DNA of 64,000 bases from Ceriagrion tenellum (GCA_963169105.1 OY720633.1:34612795-34676794), one strand, 5' to 3'. Positions 48,401 through 57,087 are shown, counted from the stretch's first letter. Notes: generated by a model from the sequence alone, not told the origin. Numbers and translations: made by a program.

Positions 48401-50839
48401 AATTTTTCTTGAGGGATTCTTTTCTAAAAAAAAGTTTTTTCCAATTTTTCTGGGGGAATTTTTTCCTAAAAAAAGAAACCATTAGACTTTGAAATATTTA
48501 CAACTTTTCCCTTGTATATTGCCAATTACTTGCTTGTATATTGCCTATTACAATTTACTGAAAAATTGCCAAAGGCCTTTTCTTTATTGTCCAGTTACTC
48601 AAAGAAGCTAAAATAACAGTCAGACCACTTACTCAAATGATGAAAAAACACGAGTTATAAACTTCTCATACAGTCAGAATGCCTTCTTTCCTGCTCTCAA
48701 TGTTTTATTAATAGTGGAAGCAGCTTTTCCACGTATCAGAAATTCTATTTTCAACTATGGAAATGGACATTAGTAGCCCCTGTACCATCCCACTCCAGCA
48801 CCTCTGTTTCACTCCATGGGCTTGCAATCTTGTTAGTTGAGGATTGAAGAGCATTGTTTGTTTCAACTTGCTCTTAAAAACTTTAATCGGAAACTTTGTA
48901 CACACTCAAACATGCCCTTTCCTCACTCAAAAATTTGTAAGAATAACAAAAACAGCTTTTCCAATTCGTAGAAATGTAATTTTTACTATTCAGATTTGTT
49001 GTTTGGAGCCAGTGTAATGTCCGTCTTAAGCACCCCTCTTTCACTGCACCGACCAGCAATCTTGTTTGCTGGGGAAAAAAAGCATATTTCAGAGGGGAAA
49101 AGAGGGAGTATTCCTCTACATGAGCTTCAGTGAAACTGGAAAAATTGCATCAAAAGTATACGAAAAAAGCACAAAATTGGTCATTTTTACACTCCAGTAT
49201 CTCAAAAACCATACAAGTAAGAGGTGTGCTTTTAACATTTTCTAAATGCACATTCATTACCCTACGCAATGGTATCAAATTCATTTTTGTGAAATGTGGG
49301 AGGAAAAATTTTCCCACTGTCTCACAAAAGAAGCTATTGAAATAAGGCTGGAGGAGAAAAAGTTCAATAGAGGCATTGATACCAACCAAGTACTGCCTAG
49401 AAACTGATGTTCAGGAGGATCCGAGAGGTAAGAAAAAGGCGGGAAGATTTCGACCTGACAGGAGCCTCATGACCCTCCTGCCTGGCCTATATGTTACGGA
49501 ACCCTCTGACTTCGCGACTTTCTGTCCAGAAGATGATGGACGACTCAGCCTTCAAAATGTTGGAACCTATGGAGTCTCTCACCAGGTGGACTTTCTGAAT
49601 AGTGTGTCTCATCACTTAAGTGTGTTTGTGGTTGCACGAAATCAAATAGGGTTTATGACGCCTCTCCACCCTGAGAACTGGGTAGGGTGATTGTAAATCA
49701 TCTTATGAGAGTTATATCCTCTCTCTCATTCTTATTAAGTCACATAATTTTCTGATGATGGTTCACTCATACCATACCTAGCACCCAACTCTGCCTCTTG
49801 TTAGGAACCTCAGTTCTGAAGTTTGTCACGTGATGACAGCCGCTTTGATTCATAAGTAGGGGTGTTCATAATATAAATACAATAAGAGCTTGTCATATTT
49901 TTAGTAAGGTTTTCCATTTAGGACTAATGGTTATAAAATTTAGAGGAAGTGGCCACAGAGATGACCATACTGAAATAAACATTTATTGTTCCACGTGGTA
50001 TTCTTTATGTACCAGAATTTGATAAAAAGTGTTTAGAAAATCTTGTTTGGCTTAGCAATTTTCATATTCACATGTATTTTATCACATATGTTTTGTTATT
50101 CATGTTCACTCATGAATTGAATTATTTCTCTGACAGGAGCCTCATGCATATTTCAGCATATTATTCCTCTTCCATATTATTCAGATACCTTTGGGTTGAA
50201 TGATAGCGACTAACCTCTAATTTGACTTGTCAGCTCTAACTTCACAATTTTCTATGTCAATAAATTTGAGTATATTTTGTAACTGATGATACATTCATGA
50301 ACATTAATATTCTTTTCTGGAATTAAATCCACATTTAGTTGCTTCATAAAGATCCCTTACAAAGACTTGGATCTGGTATTGGAGATTGGGATGACGTACG
50401 CTGCCATCGGTTTTTCGCATCAGTTGATTGGGAAGCACTATTGGGGAAGCGAATCAAACCTCCATTTTGCCCAAATGTTGTAAGTAGGAGTTATTATTTT
50501 AATTTTGACTCTAATTTGTACACAATTGGAATTAGGGCTTTTGATGTGTTGGGATGTGGATATATTTTTTGTAGAATTGTGATATCTGCCAATTTTATGA
50601 TTCCTTAGGTAGGGGCATTGGACATGAAAAATATAGATCCTGAATTCACCAAGGAACCTGTTCCATCATCTGTAGGGATGTCATTATCATCTGGTGGAGA
50701 AGGAACCAAAGGATTAATGGAAAGGAGAATAAGCTCTGGATACAATGGAGTTTTTTTTTCACCTAGCTTTCGTGATGCAGAAGAAGCTGAAGCTTTTGCT
50801 GGTTTTTCTTATGCTCCACCCTCCGAAATCATGCCATGA
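21322..50839 (+). CDS. SGK3: SGK3-type PX-domain serine/threonine kinase
   Basis: This is an AGC kinase activated downstream of PI3K and PDK1, recruited to endosomes by its PX domain binding PtdIns3P. Ten exons (21322-21396, 21482-21577, 25345-25481, 32666-32806, 35095-35200, 37886-38053, 44932-45201, 46588-46761, 50339-50479, 50609-50839) join in phase to 512 residues, slightly longer than vertebrate SGK3. PX: about 20-120, with the R42-R43-Y44 lipid-binding signature. Kinase: GKGSFG at 163-168, Lys185 in AVK, YRDLKPEN with Asp280, DFG at 298-300, activation-loop Thr315 in TFCGTPEY. The C-terminal hydrophobic motif FAGFSY places the regulatory Ser at 503. A stop codon lies in frame upstream of the ATG. 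No break is seen, so the gene appears functional. Introns 2, 3, 4 and 6 carry transposons. Confidence 0.93.
21482..21577 (+). CDS. SGK3: SGK3 exon 2 (PX domain, RRY)
   Basis: The acceptor is TTTTTTCTTTCAG and the donor CAG|GTATGG, phase 0 at both ends. It encodes 32 residues including SWYVFRRYNEFHKLYE, the PtdIns3P-binding segment. Confidence 0.92.
23061..23364 (+). mobile_element. Full-length tRNA-derived SINE (SGK3 intron 2)
   Basis: Perfect 14-bp target duplications TCCAGAGTGCTTCT lie at 23047-23060 and 23365-23378. The 304-bp body opens with a tRNA-like head (GGTTGGTGTGGTGGCTAGAG as A box, GGGTTCAAATCCC as B box). A conserved body with CTGTCGGATGAGACGTTAAG follows, and the element ends in ATTCAATCCAATCC. 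Intact duplications suggest a fairly recent insertion. A headless relative is at 9224-9452. Confidence 0.9.
24318..24451. mobile_element. Foldback repeat (SGK3 intron 2)
   Basis: Near-perfect inverted arms, about 24318-24380 and 24392-24451, share CCAGGTCAAACTCTCCATCT and its complement, with a loop of about 11 bases. The arms carry TTTTGATG and CATCAAAACGTCGGCC, a variant of the TGATGA/GAAAC-GTC layout of the other foldbacks. There is no coding sequence. Confidence 0.65.
25345..25481 (+). CDS. SGK3: SGK3 exon 3 (PX domain, proline-rich loop)
   Basis: It encodes FPHLNLKLPGKKLFG, the PX loop with LP-KK, then REGLNAFIQKLA. The donor GTAAGT falls after CA, leaving phase 2. Confidence 0.92.
26856..30569 (-). 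pseudogene. LINE ORF2: endonuclease, reverse transcriptase, RNase H
   Basis: The ATG at 30569 opens ILQANLQHSKAAS, typical of endonuclease starts. Stops occur at 30354 and near 30230. LLVGCDANSHHIMWGS and LSDHRHILFTLL are the endonuclease motifs. Reverse transcriptase follows in shifting frames: EGVFPALLQE (about 29220), FGALLDIERAFNNTSFD (28850), TRGCPQGGVLSPLLW (28670) and GYADDVAIL (28560), the catalytic block. RNase H begins CTDGSRKGGRPGAGIY (27740). It is cut by a MITE, then continues with YPTVFQAEVNALW, CTDSQAALKAL and WVPRHMGIAGNEKADELAK. The end MWCKEVDETTSHLLYECP is CCHC-like. Confidence 0.85.
27495..27665 (-). mobile_element. 171-bp hAT-type MITE nested in LINE RNase H
   Basis: Identical 8-bp repeats (TGCCCTAG on the plus strand) at 27487-27494 and 27666-27673 bracket the insert. 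Removing the insert and one repeat restores the frame SLPLGQ-YPTVFQAEV of the RNase H domain. The ends are inverted: GTGGCAAAC on the left and GGGGTGGCGAACC reverse-complemented on the right. This resembles the CAGGGGTGGCGAAC termini of hAT elements. Insert plus duplication is 179 bases, which explains the frameshift in ORF2. Confidence 0.85.
30572..31673 (-). pseudogene. LINE ORF1 (gag-like, DUF4780-like C-terminal part)
   Basis: The frame starts MSKDLGLSNKNG and has a Ser/Ala/Lys-rich, low-complexity first half with RRRRTMERLRAERAG-type basic segments. An in-frame TAG lies at 31077-31079 between QLE and VKDTV. The second half has MVWVTGLSKWDARILMERI, NPGLQTTLRRVYEK and FILGIDENSVEYMSS. The pattern resembles the DUF4780 domain common in arthropod retroelement ORF1s. 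A frame change near 30700 is needed to reach the stop at 30572. The product would coat the element RNA. Confidence 0.6.
31832..31998. mobile_element. Foldback repeat (SGK3 intron 3)
   Basis: The arms at 31832-31896 and 31932-31998 are near-perfect inverted copies, sharing ATGGACAATATTTCACCAG and its complement. The loop is 35 bases. The right arm reads CTGGTGAAATATTGTCC followed by an A-rich run, a variant of the GAAA-x-GTC layout. It sits about 150 bases beyond the LINE 5' end. Confidence 0.7.
32666..32806 (+). CDS. SGK3: SGK3 exon 4 (end of PX and linker)
   Basis: It encodes QDVRTFLML, the end of PX, then a Ser-rich linker with RNIDLGPSERPQ. The NI(D/N)LGPS string is a conserved feature just before the kinase domain. 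Phase 2 at both ends fits its neighbours. Confidence 0.9.
34225..34655. mobile_element. Inverted pair of tRNA-derived SINEs (SGK3 intron 4)
   Basis: The left copy (34225-34374) is on the minus strand and the right copy (34527-34655) on the plus strand, separated by about 150 bases. Each has an A-box-like GGGTAGYRTAGTGG, a B-box-like GTGGTTTGATT, and CCATGAG plus CTAAATTGCC blocks on both sides. The spacer holds a smaller hairpin (TTGGCTCTATGTACAAA / TTTGTATACAGAGCCAA). The transcript of this intron could fold into a long duplex. Confidence 0.65.
35095..35200 (+). CDS. SGK3: SGK3 exon 5 (glycine loop)
   Basis: It encodes VKPSDFEFLRVIGKGSFGKV and ends YAVK with the ATP-binding Lys185. The acceptor is CTTCCTTTTTGCAG and the donor GTGGGT. 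Confidence 0.95.
36181..36250 (-). mobile_element. Single-copy relative of the foldback termini (SGK3 intron 5)
   Basis: On the minus strand TTGATGA (36247-36241) is followed by a TGTG-AATG-CACA hairpin, GAAACCTGGGTC (36226-36215) and AATAAAT. The same blocks appear in the foldback at 53.8 kb. No inverted partner is present here. Confidence 0.45.
37886..38053 (+). CDS. SGK3: SGK3 exon 6 (kinase N-lobe)
   Basis: It encodes 56 residues: VLQKRLILKRNETQHIMSER with the alpha-C glutamate, HPFLVGLHFSFQT, and YFVLDLVNGGE at the hinge. Confidence 0.95.
38158..38385 (+). repeat. 5' LTR
   Basis: The 228-bp repeat is bounded by TGTAA...TTACA and contains a direct repeat of TTCTTTTGATTT. The right LTR matches only its last two thirds. 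Confidence 0.8.
38389..38406 (+). other. Primer binding site
   Basis: TGGCGCC lies three bases after the LTR end, the usual position and sequence for priming by the 3' end of a host tRNA. Confidence 0.6.
38483..39880 (+). pseudogene. gag with N-terminal SAP domain
   Basis: The ATG at 38483 opens MAGVTRKLHELKKKELQSIL and then KFKLKERL, a SAP-type helix pair seen in some arthropod gag proteins. A stop follows at 38600. After frame changes a long Glu/Lys coiled coil runs 38653-39100 (IRKEQKKILEELRDLME, EKVKENEELIEQLS). The capsid-like part follows near 39245-39530: YMKELEEYMEMYR, EALKIVSQGMTGLAGEWF. At least four breaks make it inactive. The coiled-coil and capsid order matches retrotransposon gag. 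Confidence 0.7.
39940..40084 (+). repeat. 3' LTR, truncated at its 5' side
   Basis: It matches the 5' LTR from GGAAACGAGAGG onward with small indels, contains AATAAA (poly(A) signal) and ends TTGTTACA. Confidence 0.75.
41874..42760 (+). pseudogene. piggyBac-like transposase relic
   Basis: The ATG at 41874 starts an acidic, Ser-rich region (DSGEELYSTDGGSEELEIED), typical of piggyBac N-termini. It continues with MGFRRFVKICQFLHFTK. After a large gap it gives ETAFWKGKIMALRWKDKEEV, LLSTVHKCAVKSV and KPMVEVDYN, the DDE_Tnp_1_7 core end. A run of 32 G interrupts it. Beyond that come HFPELIEATEKK, ETRY and LCVTPCFENYHTN, the Cys-rich C-terminal finger. Most of the catalytic DDD segment is missing and stops are present, so it is a fossil. 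It lies in SGK3 intron 6. Confidence 0.75.
42380..42411 (+). repeat. Homopolymer of 32 G
   Basis: An uninterrupted G run lies inside the piggyBac relic, just after the VDYNNAR segment. It could form a G-quadruplex. Its exact length is uncertain because such runs are prone to sequencing error. Confidence 0.9.
44932..45201 (+). CDS. SGK3: SGK3 exon 7 (catalytic loop and activation segment)
   Basis: It encodes 90 residues: YRDLKPENLLLD (catalytic Asp280), TDFGLCKEG, and TTSTFCGTPEYLAPE with the PDK1-site Thr315. The acceptor is TTTTTTTGCAG and the donor GTGATA. Confidence 0.97.
46588..46761 (+). CDS. SGK3: SGK3 exon 8 (kinase C-lobe)
   Basis: It encodes YDLSVDWWSLGAVLYEML, then GLPPFY and MYDNIL, all standard AGC C-lobe motifs. 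Phase is 0 at both ends. Confidence 0.95.
47525..47690. repeat. 83-bp tandem duplication (SGK3 intron 8)
   Basis: Two almost identical copies start at 47525 and 47608 (ATCAGACACGAGAAA, ACCCACCTCCCCTCC, GGGAGAGGATATTT). Low divergence suggests a recent duplication. Confidence 0.9.
47860..48490. repeat. Degenerate minisatellite with an orientation switch
   Basis: Units of about 80-90 bases carry a core like AAACCATTTCTACATGTCTG, then TTTTACC, GCCAATCACC and CTTGAGGGATTCTTTTCT. In 47860-48050 the units are on one strand (ATGTAGAAATTG). From about 48055 they recur on the other strand near 48108, 48185, 48270 and 48350. The array is therefore roughly palindromic about 48055. Confidence 0.65.
48700..49095. 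repeat. Diverged duplication (SGK3 intron 8)
   Basis: Blocks CAGCTTTTCCA, CACCCCTCTTTCACT-like and GCAATCTTGTT occur in the same order near 48720-48840 and 48954-49075, offset by roughly 235. No coding signal was found. Confidence 0.4.
50339..50479 (+). CDS. SGK3: SGK3 exon 9 (end of kinase domain)
   Basis: It encodes LLHKDPLQRLGSG with the conserved Arg of subdomain XI, then HRFFASVDWEAL and IKPPFCPNV, the start of the AGC C-terminal tail. Confidence 0.95.
50609..50839 (+). CDS. SGK3: SGK3 exon 10 (AGC tail, stop)
   Basis: It encodes the C-tail: DPEFTKEPVPSS with the turn-motif region, a Gly/Ser-rich spacer, and EAFAGFSYAPPSE with the hydrophobic motif. TGA ends the frame at 50837-50839. 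Confidence 0.95.
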   Translation, partial: VGALDMKNIDPEFTKEPVPSSVGMSLSSGGEGTKGLMERRISSGYNGVFFSPSFRDAEEAEAFAGFSYAPPSEIMP

Positions 50840-53775
50840 TTTTCCTGGGCTTTGAATTTGCCTGATCTCGTACTGTTCCTTCAATTACATCTATTTCAAT
50901 TCAATTGCAGTCCATTTATTTTTATATATATTTTCTTCATGTATTAGGAAATTTCACCTTTCAATGCTGTGATAGTGCTATTAAGCTATGGTAACTTCAT
51001 TAATTCTATTTGAAAATATAAATTTAATGCTGTTGTGGTGGGAGGCTGGGTTTGAATAATTTGAGTGAGCAAAAATTTGGCATGGGTATTTCACGTCTAG
51101 AATAAGCTGCATCCATGTTTAATGTTTAGGATGTGCTTGTGATAAGCAATGCAATTTGTATGCCAAAGAGGAACTTATTTTGTATTTACTCTGGGCAACA
51201 AGCTCGATAAGTTATTTTTGCATGTGATACAATGTTGAATGTATAAAGTTTTATTTATTGTTAATATGAGTTATAATCACTACCATTAGAAGAGTGAAGA
51301 ACAAATTTGAAATAATGTCAGCAAATAGAGTCATTCCTGATGATAAATGGAAGAAGATAATGTAACAAGTTATTCTGAAATCAATTTCTTTTGCATTATT
51401 TTAACTCTTTAAGCCCATTTCATCTTAAAATGAAGTTTTAGTTTTTATGGAAATTCAAGAGAGATCTTTAAATCCCTTGCACTAAGTGCAAACAATTTTC
51501 TGGGGGAGCTAGATGTAGGTTTTGAAAGGTGTGTTCTATGTTTGAAAAGATTTTTAATTATTAAGAAAATGTTTGATCTCAAAATGATTTCTGTTGAAAA
51601 CTCAGGTTCCTGTTGTACATTTATTTGAATATGGCTTGTTTTCCAAGAAGCTGTTCAAAAGCCTGTGTAATGCTCTGCTGAAAGTATCCTTTTTCAGTTC
51701 AGGCATTGCTCAATAAGACTGATTACAAGAATGACTGACTTTGAAATTGTTGAGAATTAGTCAAGGAAGTTAAATCATTGTGCTATATTTTAACAGTGAA
51801 AAAATCAATTTGACTGTCAAAATCATGTCAGTAGTTGCCTGTCTCAAAGCTACTATCATTTATTTCACGTCTGTTCTTATGACCTAGTTGTTGATTCATT
51901 GCTCTTACAGTATTTTCTTGTGTATACTTACCAGTGATTTTATTGGTGCCTTTCTTAACTAGTTTATAATAAGGCATCATATAAATGTTAATGTATGCAT
52001 TATTATTTATGAAGTATGATATTTTTCAAATTATTTTCACGCTCATTAAAATTTATCTGAGGCACATTATACATATGCATATAACCAAAGAGACTTTAAC
52101 CTTGCCTATACATTTTATTTTTAATAAAATGCAAGGTGTAATGGTGCAATTAAGGATGTTTAATGCCTTGAAAAAATAAAGAAGTATACTGTACAAGTAT
52201 CATATTTTTGGATGAAAATTGATGGGAAGTCATTCGGCTTGGTATTTAATTTTTTATCAGAATCGAAACATGAGTCATGACATAACTTTGTGCTGTGTTA
52301 TGGTCAGTTATTTCTAGAGGTTTTCTGTCCAATCTTTGATAACTGCAGATACAGAGGCTCTACTGTGCTGCAGTATTTGTCAAACTTGTTTACTGCCTCT
52401 GTTGCCATTAAAGGAAGGCCAAATTTTACTAGCTAGGTCAGTGTCATATGTGAACAAGTTCAGTTGACCAGGAGAAGAAATGGTCAACATAGAACACCAA
52501 GGTATGCACCCAAGTGCCATACCTCATTGCTTATGTGACTAAATCAGCCCTTGCACTAGAGAAAGGAAATCACTTAACAGTAGTACAAATGAGGAGTACT
52601 TTGAAAGGACTCACCTTTAGCAGCTATGTCTCCCTTGAGGAGCTTATCCTTCTTCTAAGTAACCAAGAGTCATCAGCAGTTTATACTGTCTACCTGTCTG
52701 TTACTGGTTGTGGCATTTTTTGAGCATACTCCTCCCCACTTGTTGTTGTTTCCCCTCTTTGGACAGTTTCCCCTCTGTGTACTGTTTACTCTGCAGACTT
52801 AGCCGAAGGACTTGCCCAAGGTGTGCACGAGATGCGCGCTCCCATACTGTCTCACTAACAATATCTGGCGAGACAACAATAATGAGATATCCATCGATAA
52901 CTGTGACTCAGCATCTCCTGCCAGCAACTTCAGCTGCAACCTTTGTGCCTCAACCTTCCCCTCACTAGGTCCTCTCTCATTTAAATAGCAGTTAGCGGTG
53001 GAAGACTATGAGGATGTTCCAAGGCAGAAAATCATGTCACAGAGGCAAAATCCTGCATTACACGATTGGAGACGAAAAGCAGTTCCCTAAGCTCCAATTG
53101 AAATCCTACGCAGAATATGTGTACTCATTCCACTACCTTCCTCCCCTCCAAGGCTATCAATCACCTGTATTCCGTACACCCCCTCGCCAAATTCTACTCT
53201 TTGACCTTGCTGAAACCTCCCCTCCGAGGCTATCAATTGCCTCTACTCCCTAGCGCACTCATTCCACCTTCTAACTTGCCAAAAACCTCCCCTCCTACCC
53301 ACCTGACTCCTCACACTCTTTTGCTGACAATCGCCGTGGTGTGCACATTGCCAAGCTGTTTGTCCGGCACTTTGTCAAAATTGGTGATTGATTGTTGAGC
53401 TTAAGACATCAGAACACAGGTTGGCTGACCCTTGCAATTTTAGTTGGTAATTCGGAAGCTGGTGAAATATACTTATTTCATTTGTGGTTTATTCAATATA
53501 ATTGTTTGTTCCTGAGTACCTCCTATTTCTTACTCTTATTTTTGTAGAGAAAATGTTTTAAGGGCATTTTTGGAGAGAGACCTCTACCCCTCTCCCGTTG
53601 ATGCTTCACTGTTTAGTGTGGGGACTGCAAAGTAAGTTGTGAACAAATAAATAATAATATGGGTGGAGTGGGACTTAACGGAAGTAATAACTGACCCAAG
53701 AAATATACTGCTGGAATTGCAATAAGGTGTAATTCTCAAAGACAATTTGTTGACATCCACTCTCAATCAAGGTAA
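50840..53775. other. SGK3 3' UTR and downstream spacer
   Basis: Several AATAAA signals follow the stop, for example near 52122 and 52172. I cannot tell which is used. The pyrimidine-rich segment 52700-53400 shows only short, unrecognised open frames. Confidence 0.4.
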
Positions 53776-53777
53776 TT

Positions 53778-53954
53778 AATATCCATGATAAAAACAACTT
53801 TGTTTTAATCCACACATTTATTATAAATACGACCCGGGTTTCAGCAACCTCGTGCCATCATCTTGGCCTGATGATGGCACGAGGTTGCTGAAGCCCGGGT
53901 CGTATTTATAATAAATGTGTGGATTGAAACAAAGTTGTTTTTTATCATGGATAT
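53778..53954. mobile_element. Near-perfect 84-bp-arm foldback
   Basis: Arms at 53778-53861 and 53870-53954 pair almost completely around an 8-base loop. The plus strand has CTGATGA (53868-53874), hairpin GGCA/TGCT, GAAGCCCGGGTC (53890-53901) and AATAAATG. The other arm reads GAAACCCGGGTC on the minus strand. It shares the block order of the Penelope-associated foldback and of the 36.2-kb copy. Confidence 0.75.
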
Positions 53955-53959
53955 TACTT

Positions 53960-54930
53960 ACTTCCACAAAGTTAAACCGGAGACGATTACTTTAGGTAAT
54001 TAATGACTGGAAACGACCAAAAAATACTTTGTGAGTTAGTCTTTTACTAGTTACTTGTATAAAAAATAATGAAAATTATTCATAAAAACTATTGCCACTT
54101 TTTAAAAGTGAATATTATTACTTTGCTGGATCTCAAATGTGCTAAAATGATATTTCCCTGCATTTTAATGCAGTGACACTACTGTCAAGGTGCAATTTGA
54201 TTTGGTTTTCTTGCTAAGGATTTTGTTCTTCGATTCTTTCTTGTTTCAATTGAAAACTTAAGAATCAATGAAACCAAGAACTGAACCTATCTGTCCCTTG
54301 TTTTAGGAATCATGCCAAAGAAAACAATTGCAGGTTGAGTTAAATAGATTGCTAGTATTGTAGGTATAATGCTGGAGAACTTCTTGTATGTTCTACGTGT
54401 GACATGGCTCATGACACCAACCCCCTCTTTCAGTGAGATACATATATCCAGAGGAAAAATTGTTGACTACTGTAAGGATGTACAGGTGGCAGCACTTAAG
54501 TGAATGTAATGGCCAAATAGTGAGGATGGAAATGGTACATATGTTTGTTTACATTGGTGCATAAACAGTTATGTTGATGATTGCATAAGAATAGATCTTT
54601 TTTAGCACACAGTGAAGGTGCAATGTTTCTGGAGTCAAAAGAAGTCTCCTAGGACCAATTTAAGTTGACTTTATGAATTCAGCAATTATCTTGCCAACAA
54701 GTGAACATCGGGCTTAACCCCAAGTTTTGGCAGGACTTGCCTTTGGATATAAGAATCAGATGATTTTTTGGCAACTGTTTGGAAGAAAAGTACATCATTT
54801 ATGCTGTGAAATAGAGTAATTGTAGAAGATAGTTGACCATGAGAGATAAAAGACATACAGTTAGTTTAAAGTTCATTGGTCCCAGTGACTAGAATCTTAA
54901 GAAATAAGGAGAGCACATTTCCTTTCAAGT
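53960..54930. other. Unassigned AT-rich DNA
   Basis: No exon or repeat pair was recognised. Confidence 0.4.
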
Positions 54931-54946
54931 ATAAAGCTGTCTTAAT

Positions 54947-55578
54947 TAGGGTGACCAACTCTCCCGTATTTCCCAGGATCTCCCGTATTTCCCGGCATTC
55001 CAGTATTTGACCCTATTTTTTCACGACCTCCCGGATCCCATATTTTCTGTCTCTTGGGTGAATTTCTCCCGTATTTTTTCGTCAAGTAAAATCATTCTGT
55101 TTCAATCATTTAAATTTTGCGCACATGGTCGAAATTCGATTAAGCGCTCGAGAGCAGATGCAATTGATTTTATATTGAGTTTTTTTCTATCTATATCGAT
55201 CGCAATTGATTTATATCTAATTTTTTCTACAGAGAGAGTATTTTCTCTTGTGAATAACAAGTGGACAGATGTTAGGAATGGGAGCAGTACAAAGCTTATC
55301 AAATCATAACTGCAAGTTGTCATGAACTTCATGTATTCTTGCACTGAATTTTTCGAAATTGCAAAAAGTGATGACAAACTATTGTCTGAAGCAAAATCTG
55401 TTGCAAAATATATTTAGGTCTTCTTAAAGTATAAAATAAAGTTCTTTTTCATTTTTTACAAACACTGTGTTGCTTTTTTCTTTTTTTGTGAAATTTTGCA
55501 GTGTTCTAAATCTCCCTTATTTTTGATCAAGAATATAAAAATCTCCCTTATTTTCTTTAAAAATAGTTGGTCACCCTA
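54947..55578 (+). mobile_element. 632-bp hAT deletion derivative
   Basis: Perfect 8-bp target duplications GTCTTAAT lie at 54939-54946 and 55579-55586. The termini are perfect 14-bp inverted repeats (TAGGGTGACCAACT). Repeated subterminal motifs (CTCCCGTATTT left, TCTCCCTTATTT right) flank a remnant of the transposase. Confidence 0.92.
55220..55420 (+). pseudogene. hAT transposase C-terminal remnant
   Basis: The frame reads STERVFSLVNNKWTDVRNGS, a stop at about 55307, then LQVVMNFMYSCTEFFEI and LLSEAKSVAKYI. ERVFSL--N-W---RN and C--F are the hAT dimerisation signature. The rest of the transposase is missing, so this internal-deletion derivative cannot move on its own. Confidence 0.7.
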
Positions 55579-55599
55579 GTCTTAATGCAATAGATCCAA

Positions 55600-56680
55600 G
55601 CAACGTAAAAATATTGAGTGGGGACACAATTGGGCTAATTGGGTGGGTAGTCCACATCATGTAGGAATATCTAAAAAGGAGCTTTTGTGGAATGTTTTAT
55701 GGTAACTTCCCCCATCACTGAAGATTTCTATTTACTTTTCAGAATGCCATGGGTAAGCATGGTGGCTGTAATGTGACATTCATTCCAGTGAATTTTATCA
55801 TGCAACATTCCCCGGAAGTCTAAGTAAATGTAAAATATTCAAATATGATTCTCATTACAAAGGATGGCCAGAAATAAGTACTTATCATAAATAACTCTAA
55901 GATTCTATTTCCCTGTAAGTATTATTCTTAAATTTATCATTCACATGTTGACTATTGCTATAAGACTTAGAACTCATTTGCCATTATTCAGTCAATATTT
56001 GTGTCAGTAGTGTCCAAGGTAGTTGCAGTGACCTTGTGTGTCCAACTGCTGTGAAGCTGAGCCTGATCCCTCCAAAATTGGACTCATTTTTTGTTTCTCT
56101 TACTGTTGAAACTTTTCCTTTTTGGATTAAGAGACACGAATTATTCAGAGTGAATATGAAGTGCATTGATTCAGTGAGTATGACTTAAATGTATCATAAA
56201 ATGAAAATTTTTTAATCTAGAGATTGAGCCTTATAAGTTCCACATCAGGTTCCAAGAAAAGGCTTTTGAAGAAAATAATGGACAGAATTTGCCCGATTTG
56301 GAGCCATTGTTATTGGTTAATGAGTGAGAACTATGAGAAGTGATGAGGAACTCCAAATGAAACGGAGGATGCAAGGTTTCAACTTCCACACTGAGAAAAA
56401 ATACCCCTGGCCAGCTTATTTTATTCCATCATAAGTGCAGACCAACATAATGCGAGGCAAACTTAAACAGTGCAACTGTAGAGGGTACAAGGATAAAGAA
56501 ACTCCACTTGGCCAAACATGTTTCTGCTGCCATTTAATATCAATTTGATCCAAGTACCTAGTTTTCAGCATCCCTACTCAAGGCAAGTGGATTATGGCAG
56601 TGAGTTACGTCAACCAAATATTTTTAGCAGGTACTGATGACATATTAATGTTATAATCTAAGGGGGTCCAGTTTAGACCA
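55600..56680. other. Unassigned AT-rich DNA
   Basis: I see no supported gene or element here. Confidence 0.4.
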
Positions 56681-56684
56681 GTGG

Positions 56685-56745
56685 TAGCATGTTCGGCTCA
56701 CATTCCCAGGGTCGCAAGTTTGAGATCAAGTGACGGAAAAAAAAC
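56685..56745 (+). mobile_element. tRNA-like SINE head
   Basis: AGACCAGTGGTAGCATGTTC resembles an A box and GCAAGTTTGAGATCAA a B box at tRNA-like spacing. The sequence runs directly into the 5' part of the RTE-like LINE, so a composite is possible. Confidence 0.35.
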
Positions 56746-57087
56746 TTTCCTAGCTTGCTTAACCAACTTTTGCACGCTACCCAAATTTAACCCTAATACT
56801 GAGAGGCAGCAGTGTCAGCAGAAGGCATTGATGGCACAGATGAAGGAGATCGGACTGGCATCAACAGCCACAACATCGGGCAAGAGTGAAGTTCACGGAA
56901 TCTGCCGATGTGCTGCAATGTGGAAGGTAACAGGGAAACCATCACATTAGTCTCCCTAGAAGATGCAGCCTTGAATTTTAACTTTATATAAAACGTGATT
57001 GCACTCTTCCCAGTAAAATATTCTGGAGTTAAAATAGTCCCCCAGGGTGGGGGCTACTGGGAGGGGTACATCAGTCAGTAAGGACAA

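Noticed and set aside
49376..49690. 104-residue open frame in SGK3 intron 8
   Set aside because: No family resemblance, no splice context, and it lies in repetitive intronic DNA.
21322..50839. Two separate genes (a PX protein and a kinase)
   Set aside because: Exons 3, 4 and 5 join in matching phase 2 and carry the conserved LGPS linker, so one gene is the simpler reading.
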